DNA of 64,000 nt from Tragulus kanchil (Eukaryota > Chordata > Mammalia > Artiodactyla > Tragulidae): positions 171,239,298 to 171,303,297 of the forward strand of contig JAIOJX010000030.1 in NCBI GenBank assembly GCA_022376925.1. Direction: 5' to 3'. The position numbers were made by a program, and so were the translations under genes. Of the stretch, positions 48,816 through 60,643 are shown piece after piece; position 1 is the first letter of the stretch, and every line of letters starts with the position of its first letter. The notes under the pieces were generated by a model. It was not told the DNA's origin, made no database searches, and saw only the letters and a program-made list of their open reading frames with translations.

Positions 48816-50861
48816 AAAAATAAATGCAATTAAAAACAAGTAACATTATTAAATTATAGCTAGATTCCATTGCCTATCAAGTGTCTTGAGCCCAAAATTC
48901 ACTGTTGCTTTGTGTGCGGGGTAGCAAGAGGAAGCATTTCTCCTTGAGATATGTGAAAGAAGAAAATAATTAACAACAAATAAAGAAAACCAACCAACAC
49001 ACATAATTTGAAGTACCTTTCTAAATAAAGGGTCCTCACCCAGGTTCTTCAGAGAGTTAAGGGATATAGAGCTGCAGGGACTGTGGTCAGTGGACAGACT
49101 GGCTTTCAGCTCCTTCAGGGTCTGTCTCGGGTCAGAGAGGTACCCAACCCCAGTTCATGTCTTCAGAGCAGCACACGCACAGCCATCATTAGTACTGGAG
49201 CTTCCTGTAGAGTTGTTCGGGACTTTTTTGGGTCTTCATCATCATTTGACTTGTCCCTATGTTCCTTCCTTCCTTCCTCTTTCTTACCTAGATGCTGATT
49301 ATTTTTTGAAAAAAAATATTCATTTTTAATTGTAGGGTAGTTGCTTTACAATATTGTGTTCATTTCTGCCATACATCAGTATGAGTCAGCCTTAGGTACA
49401 CATATGTCAGATCATTGTTCAACCTCCCTTCCACCTCCAACCCCACCCCACCCCACCCCTCTAGGTTGTCACAGAGCACAGGGTTGAGCTCCCTGCATCA
49501 CAAGGCAGACTTCCACTGGCTAGCTACTGTACACATGGTAACATGTAGGTTTCCATGCTACTCCCTCTATTCATCCCACCCTCCTTCCCCCAGTGTCCTA
49601 GATGCTGATTCTGATAAATGAATCACATCCCAAATTCCATCTCAGCGTCTGCTTCTGGAATATTTAACCATAGACAAGGAATTAATGTTATTTATTATCG
49701 AGTCAGTTTGTCACTGAACTGGAGTCTGGCGAAACCAAGAGAACCTGAATTTGGAGTCAGACACATGTAAAATTTAATATTATTGCTACTTTTTATGAGC
49801 AGTTTTTAGTCTTTGGAAATTCTCAGTTTTGTTAACTCAAAAATAAATGCAATTAAAAACAAGTAACATTATTAAATTATAGCTAGATTCCATTGCCTAT
49901 CAAGTGTCTTGAGCCCAAAATTCACTGTTGCTTTGTGTGCGGGGTAGCAAGAGGAAGCATTTCTCCTTGAGATATGTGAAAGAAGAAAATAATTAACAAC
50001 AAATAAAGAAAACCAACCAACACACATAATTTGAAGTACCTTTCTAAATAAAGGGTCCTCACCCAGGTTCTTCAGAGAGTTAAGGGATATAGAGCTGCAG
50101 GGACTGTGGTCAGTGGACAGACTGGCTTTCAGCTCCTTCAGGGTCTGTCTCGGGTCAGAGAGGTACCCAACCCCAGTTCATGTCTTCAGAGCAGCACACG
50201 CACAGCCATCATTAGTACTGGAGCTTCCTGTAGAGTTGTTCGGGACTTTTTTGGGTCTTCATCATCATTTGACTTGTCCCTATGTTCCTTCCTTCCTTCC
50301 TCTTTCTTACCTAGATGCTGATTATTTTTTGAAAAAAAATATTCATTTTTAATTGTAGGGTAGTTGCTTTACAATATTGTGTTCATTTCTGCCATACATC
50401 AGTATGAGTCAGCCTTAGGTACACATATGTCAGATCATTGTTCAACCTCCCTTCCACCTCCAACCCCACCCCACCCCACCCCTCTAGGTTGTCACAGAGC
50501 ACAGGGTTGAGCTCCCTGCATCACAAGGCAGACTTCCACTGGCTAGCTACTGTACACATGGTAACATGTAGGTTTCCATGCTACTCCCTCTATTCATCCC
50601 ACCCTCCTTCCCCCAGTGTCCTAGATGCTGATTCTGATAAATGAATCACATCCCAAATTCCATCTCAGCGTCTGCTTCTGGAATATTTAACCATAGACAA
50701 GGAATTAATGTTATTTATTATCGAGTCAGTTTGTCACTGAACTGGAGTCTGGCGAAACCAAGAGAACCTGAATTTGGAGTCAGACACATGTAAAATTTAA
50801 TATTATTGCTACTTTTTATGAGCAGTTTTTAGTCTTTGGAAATTCTCAGTTTTGTTAACTC
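48816..50861. repeat. Tandem duplication 17, period 1023 bp
   Basis: Copies are 48816-49838 and 49839-50861, exact at the junction, with no spacer and no microhomology, and apparently identical. Each contains the same L1 fragment with its 14-base target duplication. Three short plus-strand frames recur with identical translations and are not genes. Confidence 0.94.
49287..49610 (-). mobile_element. 5'-truncated L1 insertion with 14-bp TSD
   Basis: The body at 49301-49596 is only L1 3' UTR: ATTGTAGGGTAGTTGCTTTA, TTTCTGCCATACATCAGTAT and CCACCCCTCTAGGTTGTCAC on the plus strand. It is bounded by the perfect duplication CCTAGATGCTGATT at 49287-49300 and 49597-49610. A textbook truncated retrotransposition event. 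The tandem copy occupies 50310-50633. Confidence 0.93.
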
Positions 50862-50869
50862 TGAAATAA

Positions 50870-51165
50870 TAATGACGTCCTGGAGTGTGCAGTCAAGTGG
50901 GCCTCAGGAATCATCACTACGAGCAGAGCTAGTGGAGGTGATGCAGTTCTAACTGAGATGCTTCAGATCCGGAAAGATGATGCTGTTAAAGTGCTGCATT
51001 CAGTGTGCCAGCAAATGTGGAAAACTCAGCAGTGGCTACAGGACTGGAAAGGGGCAGTTTTCATTCTGATCCCAGAGAAGGGCAGTGCCAAAGAATGTTC
51101 AAACTACTGCACCATTGGACTAATTTCACATGCTAGCCAAGTAATGCTCAGAATCCACATTTGAC
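50870..51165 (+). mobile_element. BovB (RTE) LINE fragment, RT upstream region
   Basis: The frame at 50958-51164 reads RKDDAVKVLHSVCQQMWKTQ, then SAKECSNY and LISHASQVML. These match the start of the BovB reverse transcriptase domain, just before the catalytic motifs, which are absent. The DNA upstream (GAGTGTGCAGTCAAGTGGGC) is also BovB. BovB is known to have entered ruminants by horizontal transfer; this copy is a short dead piece. Confidence 0.92.
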
Positions 51166-51472
51166 TTAACCTACACAGCTTTAAATTGTCTAGTGGCTAT
51201 ATACAAAAAAGTAAAATGCAGTCAAAACTAATTTTGATAATATATTTTATTTCACTCAGTGTGCCCAGCATATTATATCATTTCAACTTATAGTCAGTAG
51301 AAAATGATTAATGAGATGTTTTGCCTTTTTTTTTTTAATTTTCATTTTTTGGCATTGAGTCTTAGAAAGCTGGTATGTATCTTATCCTTGGAGCTCATTT
51401 AATTTGAACAAGCCATGCTTCTGACACTGGAAAAAACTACATCTTATAAGGGACTACTGGATTAACAGCACA
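51166..51472. other. Non-coding DNA, nothing recognised
   Basis: AT-rich sequence with an interrupted T run near 51328-51350. No repeat family or gene recognised. Confidence 0.45.
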
Positions 51473-52033
51473 ATCCCAGAACATAGTTTGAGTTTTATCT
51501 CTTGTCCACTGTGAGCCATCTATGAAAGAGAATTATAGGGGCTAAAATGCCATACAAAATTCAGACAAGGCCACTCTGTGATGGAGCCAGGGGGAGGGAT
51601 TTACTTGGCAGGCCTCACCTTCTCTCATAAACACACTGTATCCACAGACGCTCCCAGCTACTAGACAGATAATTGGAACATAAGCACCATTAATTTCAGG
51701 GTAATTACTTTCCCAATTTGAACAGAAATATGATTCAGGGTTACAAACATCAAATTGCAGCCTTCATCAAAGATCTTAGTTATAGCAAAATGTTAAGAAG
51801 TCTTATTCTCAAGCCATAGGAAAGGGAGTAAAGAATTTCAGAGGGGGTTTGAGTAGAGAAGATTGACTGCAACTCACAGTTCTCTCGCAGACTGGCAATG
51901 CTAAAACAGGGCTTCTTGTGCTCTACAGAGGGAATTGAGGAGGCATTAAAAGTGTTTTACAAGCAGAAAAACTATTTCCATGATAAGGAAGGAATTTTAG
52001 CCTGCTGTTATCACCCATACAATCACTGCATCA

Positions 52034-52382
52034 ACAGTCTATTGCTGGGCTTCCCTGGTGGTCCAGTGGGTAAGGACACCGCCTTGTAGTTCAAGGGGCA
52101 CTGGTTTGATCCTTGGCCTGGAAAGATCCCACATGCCGCAGAGTGGCTAGACCGATATGTCCAGATACTGAGTCGGCGCTCTGGAGTGCATGCGCCCAGA
52201 GCCGGTGCTCTGCGACAACAGAGGCCACCGCGATGGGAGGTCCACATGGGCCAAAGAACAAAGATGGATGAAAATGGACAAATGAAAGACCAGTAGAAGT
52301 GGCCCGCCTGCTCCCCTCCCTCCCCACCCCACCCCCCCCCATAAATAAGTAAATAAATAAATCTTTAAAAAAAAATTGCTGT

Positions 52383-52414
<32 letters not shown>

Positions 52415-52430
52415 AAACAGTCTATTGCCA
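52034..52430 (+). mobile_element. CHR-type SINE with CAA tail and 13-bp TSD
   Basis: Body from 52047: GGGCTTCCCTGGTGGTCCAG head, GGAAAGATCCCACATGCCGC, CTCTGCGACAACAGAGGCCA, then an unusual segment AAAGAACAAAGATGGATGAA and GACCAGTAGAAGTGGCC, a TAAATAAA tail and a CAA repeat (about 52388-52411). Flanked by AACAGTCTATTGC at 52034-52046 and 52418-52430. The tandem copy is 53144-53540. Confidence 0.92.
52388..52411. repeat. (CAA)n microsatellite at SINE tail
   Basis: About eight CAA units at the A-rich end of the SINE, the usual birthplace of such repeats. The copy near 53498-53521 has the same length. Confidence 0.9.
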
Positions 52431-53492
52431 ACTAGAGCAAGAAGGTATTAACCTTTACTGAGGGCTGAACATATGTCACTCAGTGTTCAATGTGCAGAGC
52501 ATGGGTTAAACAAAACATACATAGGTAAGATTATAATCCCACCTTGATTTGGTGGAAGGTCAGGTTAGAGCATTTGGTTAAGATCCCAGAACATAGTTTG
52601 AGTTTTATCTCTTGTCCACTGTGAGCCATCTATGAAAGAGAATTATAGGGGCTAAAATGCCATACAAAATTCAGACAAGGCCACTCTGTGATGGAGCCAG
52701 GGGGAGGGATTTACTTGGCAGGCCTCACCTTCTCTCATAAACACACTGTATCCACAGACGCTCCCAGCTACTAGACAGATAATTGGAACATAAGCACCAT
52801 TAATTTCAGGGTAATTACTTTCCCAATTTGAACAGAAATATGATTCAGGGTTACAAACATCAAATTGCAGCCTTCATCAAAGATCTTAGTTATAGCAAAA
52901 TGTTAAGAAGTCTTATTCTCAAGCCATAGGAAAGGGAGTAAAGAATTTCAGAGGGGGTTTGAGTAGAGAAGATTGACTGCAACTCACAGTTCTCTCGCAG
53001 ACTGGCAATGCTAAAACAGGGCTTCTTGTGCTCTACAGAGGGAATTGAGGAGGCATTAAAAGTGTTTTACAAGCAGAAAAACTATTTCCATGATAAGGAA
53101 GGAATTTTAGCCTGCTGTTATCACCCATACAATCACTGCATCAACAGTCTATTGCTGGGCTTCCCTGGTGGTCCAGTGGGTAAGGACACCGCCTTGTAGT
53201 TCAAGGGGCACTGGTTTGATCCTTGGCCTGGAAAGATCCCACATGCCGCAGAGTGGCTAGACCGATATGTCCAGATACTGAGTCGGCGCTCTGGAGTGCA
53301 TGCGCCCAGAGCCGGTGCTCTGCGACAACAGAGGCCACCGCGATGGGAGGTCCACATGGGCCAAAGAACAAAGATGGATGAAAATGGACAAATGAAAGAC
53401 CAGTAGAAGTGGCCCGCCTGCTCCCCTCCCTCCCCACCCCACCCCCGCCCATAAATAAGTAAATAAATAAATCTTTAAAAAAAAATTGCTGT

Positions 53493-53524
<32 letters not shown>

Positions 53525-53982
53525 AAACAGTCTATTGCCAACTAGAGCAAGAAGGTATTAACCTTTACTGAGGGCTGAACATATGTCACTCAGTGTTCAA
53601 TGTGCAGAGCATGGGTTAAACAAAACATACATAGGTAAGATTATAATCCCACCTTGATTTGGTGGAAGGTCAGGTATGGAATTTAAGCAAATGACCATGG
53701 TTGCACAGCCGTTCGGGAACAGACTCAAGACCCATCTCAGGTCATCTGTCTCTAGAACTGCACTTTTAACCATCATCACGTGTTATATGGAAAATGAGAG
53801 TCAGTTCTTGCTTCTTTTTGTATTGGAGACTTAGCAGGAAGGATGTGATGGGCATATAAATGAATGGGATAGAAAATAGAATATTTAAAATATATGATGG
53901 AGGAAGTTCAGTGGGGATTCATTAGAGCATCTGGATGTGCTTAGGAATTCCCTCCTTTTTTTGACAGATGAGGAAAATAAAA

Positions 53983-54284
53983 TCTAACAGTAGTTCTTTT
54001 TTCTTTCTGGCCACTTTTATTGGTCTTTCATTTATCTGTTTTCATCCATCTTTGTTCTTTGGCCTGTGTGGGCTTCCCATCGCAGTGGCCTCTCTCACTG
54101 CAGAGCACTGGCCCTGGGTACACGCACTCTAGAGCTCCAGTTTGGTAGTTGGACACATCGGTCCAGCTGCTCCATGGCACGTGGGATCTTCCCAGGCCAG
54201 GGATTGAACTGGTGCGCCTTGCACTGCAAAGCGGTGTCCTTACCCACTGGACCACCAGGGAAGAGCCTCTAACAGTAGTTCTTT
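53983..54284 (-). mobile_element. CHR-type SINE, inverted, 17-bp TSD
   Basis: The plus strand reads TTGGTCTTTCATTTATCTGT, TTCATCCATCTTTGTTCTTT, then GGTGTCCTTACCCACTGGAC and CACCAGGGAAG, the reverse complement of the same subtype as the element at 52047. Flanks are the perfect duplication TCTAACAGTAGTTCTTT at 53983-53999 and 54268-54284. Full length by comparison with its neighbour. Confidence 0.92.
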
Positions 54285-55023
54285 AACATACCCAACCACT
54301 AAGTGATAAATCCCTTTTAGAACCACGTTGGTATTACCTGGAAGCATATTGAACCTATCTTAGTACCATCTCTCTAAATAAGAGGCTGTTATTTTAATAA
54401 TGGCAGATTTCATTTTGTTTCTTTTTATCAAAGTACCTCTCACACAAGCTTCCTACATTGTTAAAGTTTCCACTTTGTTGAACAGTTTGATTAAGATTTT
54501 ACAGAATCAAGTCATTGACATATCCTATCATTGGTACCCAGAAAGTCAATATTGTGAATATGAGGAAAGAAAACCGTTACCCCTGCCCATTGCACTCTAT
54601 TCACTTGAGGATATGCGTGGATAATAATTGAGGAATTTTTTTTTTTAAGCTGAAAAAAATGGGAGGATTTATTGCTCTCGGATTGTCATCTCACATCTAT
54701 GAGGGTAGATTTGATGTTTTTCAAAATATCTTGCTCATGAAGATAACTCATTTGCAATCAAGGCCTAGTTCCTCTGATTATCTCAGAAACTATATCTGCA
54801 GATGTTTCATTGAAATGACTGGAGAGCCCAAGGCCATGTTTTTCAACACACACACTCTGTCATTCGCTAATGGCACTGTGTCACCTGAGACTGTTCTTAG
54901 TGACATATTTGGATACTGAAAAGCAGTATTTCTCAAACTGTCTCTAAGATTTCCTGTTGGGGTGAGAAACAGAGTTCCGTAATCCAAGACATTTGGCAAA
55001 TAAATTCAACAGGTTTATTTACT
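54285..55023. other. Non-coding DNA, nothing recognised
   Basis: No family recognised. The plus-strand frames at 54400-54624 and 54659-54919 (74 and 86 residues) lack any known motif and any supporting context. Confidence 0.45.
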
Positions 55024-55605
55024 CCCCAACTTCTTCTTTTTTAATTTTTATTTTACTTTTAACTTTTACAGAGTTTTTTGTTTACAGATATGTATGTTCC
55101 CAGATTAATCATATGTATATCCTCCCCATTCCACCTCTCCAGACTGTCACACTGCACCCCTGCAGGATCTCTTTTTCTCACAGCGCAATGACTGAAGCTG
55201 TTTTCTTCACATGTGATAGTACAGGTTTTCATGCTATTTCCTTTACGCCTCCCACCCACTGTTCATTCCCCACAATGTCCATATGTTTACTGTTCATGTC
55301 TTGTTTTCCATCGCTTCACTGCATTTGTTATTATTACCATCCTACTAGGTTCCATATATATGTGTTAGTATATTATACTTGTCCTCCTCTTTTTGACTGA
55401 CTTCACTTTTTATGATAGGTTCTAGATCTAGACACCCCATTAGGACAGATTCTTCTGCATTTCTTTTTACAGCTGTGTAGTATTCCATTGTATATATGTA
55501 CCAGAGCTTCTTTATCCATTCATTTGTTGATGGACATCTAGGTTGCTTCCATGTTCTAGCTGTTGTATAGAGAGCTTCACTGAACATTGACCCCCCATCT
55601 TCTTG
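55024..55605 (-). mobile_element. 5'-truncated L1 with ORF2 C-terminus
   Basis: The minus strand holds the last about 80 codons of ORF2 (55345-55587, with WIKKLWYIYTMEYYTAVKRN and YNILTHIY before the stop) followed by a 3' UTR (55060-55340) and an A-rich tail. Flanks CCCCAACTTCTT (55024) and CCCCATCTTCTT (55593) form a 12-base target duplication with one mismatch. Inactive. Confidence 0.88.
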
Positions 55606-55688
55606 GGGACTTTAATATGCTACTATGGGTGTTTAATCTGCAAGGGGATTTGCCTAAAATGTTTGATCAAAAGCTCTCCCTCCCCCAC

Positions 55689-57879
55689 AACCCCTTCTCA
55701 TTTTCATTTATTGACAGACAGTTCCTAGATCTAGGATTGACCTTAGCACATTACTTTAAATAAAGTGAAATTGTCAATATCTTACTACTTTTATCCTACA
55801 GAAATGGCAGCATTATACTACTTTACTTAAGTAGTTTTGGAAAGATTACCTTTAAGCTTAGTTCTGAACCATTCAGAGATTTCTACTTTATTTTGGTTCA
55901 TAATTGACCATCTTTCCTAACCTTCACCCCTAACTTAATCTAGGCGTGTTCTCAACCTATATGATAATTCTTCTTAACAAAGTGTCTCTGTAGGTATTAG
56001 CCCACTTAGGTGGGCCTCTTGTGAGTAAATGGGAATTCTTTTTTTTTTTTTTTAATTTTATATTGTAAAATTTTTACAGAGTTTTGTCATTCACATGTAT
56101 GTTCCCAGATCAGTCATATGCACATCTCCGGCCTGCTCCCCTCTCCCAGTCCCCCCAATCCCACCCCTCCAGGCCATCACACAGTGCCCCTGCAGGATCT
56201 CCTATTCCCACAGCACAATGACAATAGCTATCTTTTTCACATGTGATAGTATAGGTTTCCATGTTACTCCCTCTATGCCTCCCACCTACTGTTCATTCCC
56301 CACAGTGTCCAAATGTCTGTTCTCTATGTCTGTTTTTCCATCACTTCACTGTGTGTGTTACCATTGCCCTCTTACTAGATTCCATATATATGTGTTAGTA
56401 TGCTGTACTTGTCTTTCCCTTGTTGACTTAACTTCACTTTTTATAATAGGTTCTAGATCCATCCACCTCATTAGGGCTGATTCTTCTCCATTTCTTTTTA
56501 CAGCTGAGAAGTACTCCATTGTATGTATGTACCAGGGCTTCTGTATCCATTCATTCGCTGATGGACATCTAGGTTGCTTCCATGTTTTAGCTATTGTATA
56601 GAGAGCTGCAATGAACATTAGGATACAGGTGCTTCTTTCAGTTTTGATTTCATCCGGGTATAAGCCTAATAGTGGGATTGCTGGGTCGTATGGTGCTTCT
56701 AGTTATAGTTTTTTAAGGATTCTCCAAACTGTTTTCCATTGTGGTTGTATCAATTTACATTTGCACAAGCAATGCAAGAGTGTAACCCCTTCTCATTTTC
56801 ATTTATTGACAGACAGTTCCTAGATCTAGGATTGACCTTAGCACATTACTTTAAATAAAGTGAAATTGTCAATATCTTACTACTTTTATCCTACAGAAAT
56901 GGCAGCATTATACTACTTTACTTAAGTAGTTTTGGAAAGATTACCTTTAAGCTTAGTTCTGAACCATTCAGAGATTTCTACTTTATTTTGGTTCATAATT
57001 GACCATCTTTCCTAACCTTCACCCCTAACTTAATCTAGGCGTGTTCTCAACCTATATGATAATTCTTCTTAACAAAGTGTCTCTGTAGGTATTAGCCCAC
57101 TTAGGTGGGCCTCTTGTGAGTAAATGGGAATTCTTTTTTTTTTTTTTTTAATTTTATATTGTAAAATTTTTACAGAGTTTTGTCATTCACATGTATGTTC
57201 CCAGATCAGTCATATGCACATCTCCGGCCTGCTCCCCTCTCCCAGTCCCCCCAATCCCACCCCTCCAGGCCATCACACAGTGCCCCTGCAGGATCTCCTA
57301 TTCCCACAGCACAATGACAATAGCTATCTTTTTCACATGTGATAGTATAGGTTTCCATGTTACTCCCTCTATGCCTCCCACCTACTGTTCATTCCCCACA
57401 GTGTCCAAATGTCTGTTCTCTATGTCTGTTTTTCCATCACTTCACTGTGTGTGTTACCATTGCCCTCTTACTAGATTCCATATATATGTGTTAGTATGCT
57501 GTACTTGTCTTTCCCTTGTTGACTTAACTTCACTTTTTATAATAGGTTCTAGATCCATCCACCTCATTAGGGCTGATTCTTCTCCATTTCTTTTTACAGC
57601 TGAGAAGTACTCCATTGTATGTATGTACCAGGGCTTCTGTATCCATTCATTCGCTGATGGACATCTAGGTTGCTTCCATGTTTTAGCTATTGTATAGAGA
57701 GCTGCAATGAACATTAGGATACAGGTGCTTCTTTCAGTTTTGATTTCATCCGGGTATAAGCCTAATAGTGGGATTGCTGGGTCGTATGGTGCTTCTAGTT
57801 ATAGTTTTTTAAGGATTCTCCAAACTGTTTTCCATTGTGGTTGTATCAATTTACATTTGCACAAGCAATGCAAGAGTGT
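55689..57879. repeat. Tandem duplication 19, period about 1095 bp
   Basis: Copies are 55689-56783 and 56784-57879, with no spacer or clear microhomology. The only difference seen is one T more in the poly-T of copy 2 (16 versus 15). The unit spans non-repeat DNA plus the 3' end of the large L1, so the L1 poly-A and C-terminus appear twice. The junction cuts the L1 at 56783. Confidence 0.93.
56358..56618 (-). pseudogene. L1 ORF2 C-terminal end, frameshifted
   Basis: Reads [20 protein letters not shown] then YIHTMEYFSAVKRN and LEPIIKSEV, typical of the ORF2 end. After SEV the frame shifts: an extra A near 56430 relative to the two other L1s in this window (near 55400 and 63450) replaces the normal YxILTHIYG ending by an unrelated one. 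Duplicated at 57454-57714. Confidence 0.85.
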
Positions 57880-59583
57880 TCCCTTTTCTCTGCACCCTCT
57901 CCAGCATTTATTGTCTGTCGATTTGTGGATGATGGCCATTCTGACTGGTGTGAGGTGATATCTCATTGTAGTTCTGATTTTCATTTCTCTAATAATAAGT
58001 GAGCTTGAGTATTGTTTCATTTGCTTTTTGGCCATCTGTATGTCCTCTTTGGAGAGGTGTCTGCTTAGGTATTTTTCCCATTTTTTGGTTGGGTCATTCA
58101 CTTTTCCAGTGCTGAGTTGTCTGGGTTGTTTGTAGATTTTGGAAATTAATTCTTTGTCTCTTGTGTCAGTTGTTGTTATTTTCTCTCATTCTGGGGGCTG
58201 TCTGTTCACCTTTTCTGTAATTTCTTTTGCTTTTAAGTTTCATGAGGTCCCACATGTTCATTTTTGTTTTAGTTCTGCTATTCTAATAGGCAGGTCATGG
58301 AAGATCTGCTTTGATTGATGTCCTTGAGAGTTTTGCCTAATTTTCCTCTAAGAGTTTTAGGGTTTCTGGTCCTACATTTAGGTCTTGAATCCATTTTGAG
58401 TTTATCTTTGTGTTTGGTGTTAGAGAATGTTCCAATTTCATTTCTTTGCTTGTAGCTGTCCAATTTTCCCAGCACCACTTGTTGAAGAGGCTGTCTTTGT
58501 CCTATTTTATATTTTTATCTCCTTTGTCAAAAATAAGGTATCTATAGGTGTGTGAGTTTACCTCTGGGTTCTCTTTCTTGTTCCATTGGTCAATATTTCT
58601 GTGTATGTACCAGGGCTTCTGTATCCATTCATTCGCTGATGGACATCTAGGTTGCTTCCATGTTTTAGCTATTGTATAGAGAGCTGCAATGAACATTAGG
58701 ATACAGGTGCTTCTTTCAGTTTTGATTTCATCCGGGTATAAGCCTAATAGTGGGATTGCTGGGTCGTATGGTGCTTCTAGTTATAGTTTTTTAAGGATTC
58801 TCCAAACTGTTTTCCATTGTGGTTGTATCAATTTACATTTGCACAAGCAATGCAAGAGTGTTCCCTTTTCTCTGCACCCTCTCCAGCATTTATTGTCTGT
58901 CGATTTGTGGATGATGGCCATTCTGACTGGTGTGAGGTGATATCTCATTGTAGTTCTGATTTTCATTTCTCTAATAATAAGTGAGCTTGAGTATTGTTTC
59001 ATTTGCTTTTTGGCCATCTGTATGTCCTCTTTGGAGAGGTGTCTGCTTAGGTATTTTTCCCATTTTTTGGTTGGGTCATTCACTTTTCCAGTGCTGAGTT
59101 GTCTGGGTTGTTTGTAGATTTTGGAAATTAATTCTTTGTCTCTTGTGTCAGTTGTTGTTATTTTCTCTCATTCTGGGGGCTGTCTGTTCACCTTTTCTGT
59201 AATTTCTTTTGCTTTTAAGTTTCATGAGGTCCCACATGTTCATTTTTGTTTTAGTTCTGCTATTCTAATAGGCAGGTCATGGAAGATCTGCTTTGATTGA
59301 TGTCCTTGAGAGTTTTGCCTAATTTTCCTCTAAGAGTTTTAGGGTTTCTGGTCCTACATTTAGGTCTTGAATCCATTTTGAGTTTATCTTTGTGTTTGGT
59401 GTTAGAGAATGTTCCAATTTCATTTCTTTGCTTGTAGCTGTCCAATTTTCCCAGCACCACTTGTTGAAGAGGCTGTCTTTGTCCTATTTTATATTTTTAT
59501 CTCCTTTGTCAAAAATAAGGTATCTATAGGTGTGTGAGTTTACCTCTGGGTTCTCTTTCTTGTTCCATTGGTCAATATTTCTG
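57620..59583. repeat. Tandem duplication 20, period 982 bp
   Basis: Copies are 57620-58601 and 58602-59583. A TGT trinucleotide is shared at both edges and the junction. The shortest period in the window, entirely within L1 ORF2. The frames at 57799-58101 and 58278-58478 recur identically 982 bases later. Confidence 0.93.
57799..58101 (-). pseudogene. L1 ORF2 C-terminal zinc-knuckle region
   Basis: About 100 residues: [40 protein letters not shown], then [20 protein letters not shown]. The Cys/His cluster corresponds to the C-terminal cysteine-rich part of L1 ORF2p. It ends early at LKKL. An exact copy lies at 58781-59083. Confidence 0.88.
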
Positions 59584-59676
59584 TGTTTGTGCCAGTACCA
59601 TACTATCTTGAGGACTGTTGCTTTGTAGTAGAGTCTGAAGTTTGGGAGGCTGAGCCCTCCAACTCCATTCTTCTTT

Positions 59677-59897
59677 CTAAGAATCGCTTTGGATATTTGG
59701 GGTCATTTGTGTTTCCATATGAACTGTGTTCTTCTTTGGTCTAGTTCTGTGAAGAATGTCATTGGTAGTTTGATAGGGATCGCATTGAATCTGTAGATGA
59801 TATTTGGTAGTATGGTCATTTTCACAATATTGATTCTTCCAAACCAGGGACATGGAATATCTCTCCATCTGTTTAAGTCTTCTTTAATTTCTCTCAT
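59677..59897 (-). pseudogene. L1 ORF2 segment after the RT core
   Basis: Two overlapping frames share the region: [10 protein letters not shown] in one and [20 protein letters not shown] in the other, followed by [19 protein letters not shown]. This is ORF2 just downstream of the RT palm. The need for two frames shows at least one indel. Confidence 0.85.
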
Positions 59898-59957
59898 GAG
59901 TGTCTTGTAATTTTCTGTGTACAGTTCTTTTGTTTCTTTGGGTAGGTTTATTCCTAG

Positions 59958-60383
59958 CTATTTTATTCTTGTGGTTGCAATGGTGAAGGGGATTGCCTCT
60001 TTGAGTTTGTTTTCTGATTTTTCATTGTTTGTGTATAGGAATGTCAGTGATTTCTGTGTATTGATTTTGTATCCAGTGACTGTCCTGAATTCGTTGATTA
60101 GCTCTAGTAGTTTAGTAATAGTGTCTTTGGGGTTTTCCGTGTGTAATATCATGTCATCTGCAAATATAGTTTTACTCCTTCTTTTCCAATCTTGTTTTTC
60201 TTCTCTTACTGCTGTTGCTAGAACTTCCAGGACTATGTTGAATAGTGGTGAAAGTGAACACCCTTGTCTTGTTCCTGATCTTAGAGGGAATGCTTTCAGT
60301 TTTTCACCATTGAGGATAATGTTTGCTGTGGGCTTCTTATATATGGCTTTCACTGTGTTGAGATAGGATCCTTCTATGCCCAT
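59958..60383 (-). pseudogene. L1 ORF2 reverse transcriptase core
   Basis: A 141-residue frame with [38 protein letters not shown], and [12 protein letters not shown], then [22 protein letters not shown] is RT motif C with both catalytic aspartates present. The first catalytic aspartate would lie in the next frame upstream, where it is lost. The frame breaks from its neighbour by a stop near 60422. Confidence 0.93.
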
Positions 60384-60421
60384 TTTTTGAAGATTTTTTT
60401 TTTTTTTGTCATAAATAGGTG

Positions 60422-60643
60422 TTAGATTTTGTCGAAGGCTTTTTCTGCACCTATGGAGATTATCATGTGATTTTTGTCTCTCAATTTATTGATATGGTGT
60501 ATCACATTGATTGATTTGCGGATATTGAAGAATCCTTGCATGCCTGGGATGAACCCGACTTTGTCATGATGTATGAACTTTTGGATGTGTTGTTGAATTC
60601 TGTTTGCTAGGATTTTGTTGAGGATTTCGGCGTCCAAATTCAT
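60422..60643 (-). pseudogene. L1 ORF2 RT motif A region, mutated
   Basis: Reads [38 protein letters not shown], ending [14 protein letters not shown] then stop. In L1 the motif is I-D-A-E-K-A-F-D; here the first Asp is Gly (GGT, plus-strand ACC at 60448-60450), and the Gln codon after KI is a TAA stop. Either change would inactivate the enzyme. Copied exactly at 61509-61730. Confidence 0.9.

Larger units (their letters stand above)
51473..53675. repeat. Tandem duplication 18, period 1110 bp
   Basis: Copies are 51473-52565 and 52583-53675, with 17 poorly matching bases between. One substitution seen: C in a C-run near 52336 versus G at about 53446. Each copy contains a complete CHR-type SINE with its target duplication and a CAA repeat, so the SINE appears twice though it inserted once. 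Confidence 0.93.

Noticed and set aside
56095..56601. 168-residue plus-strand open frame, present again at 57191-57697
   Set aside because: It is antisense to the L1 3' UTR and ORF2 C-terminus, which reads well on the minus strand; its repetition is due to tandem duplication 19.
59917..60366. 149-residue hydrophobic plus-strand open frame, membrane-protein-like
   Set aside because: Exactly antisense to the L1 reverse transcriptase core. Hydrophobic frames opposite ORF2 come from its Lys/Asn/Ile-rich codons.
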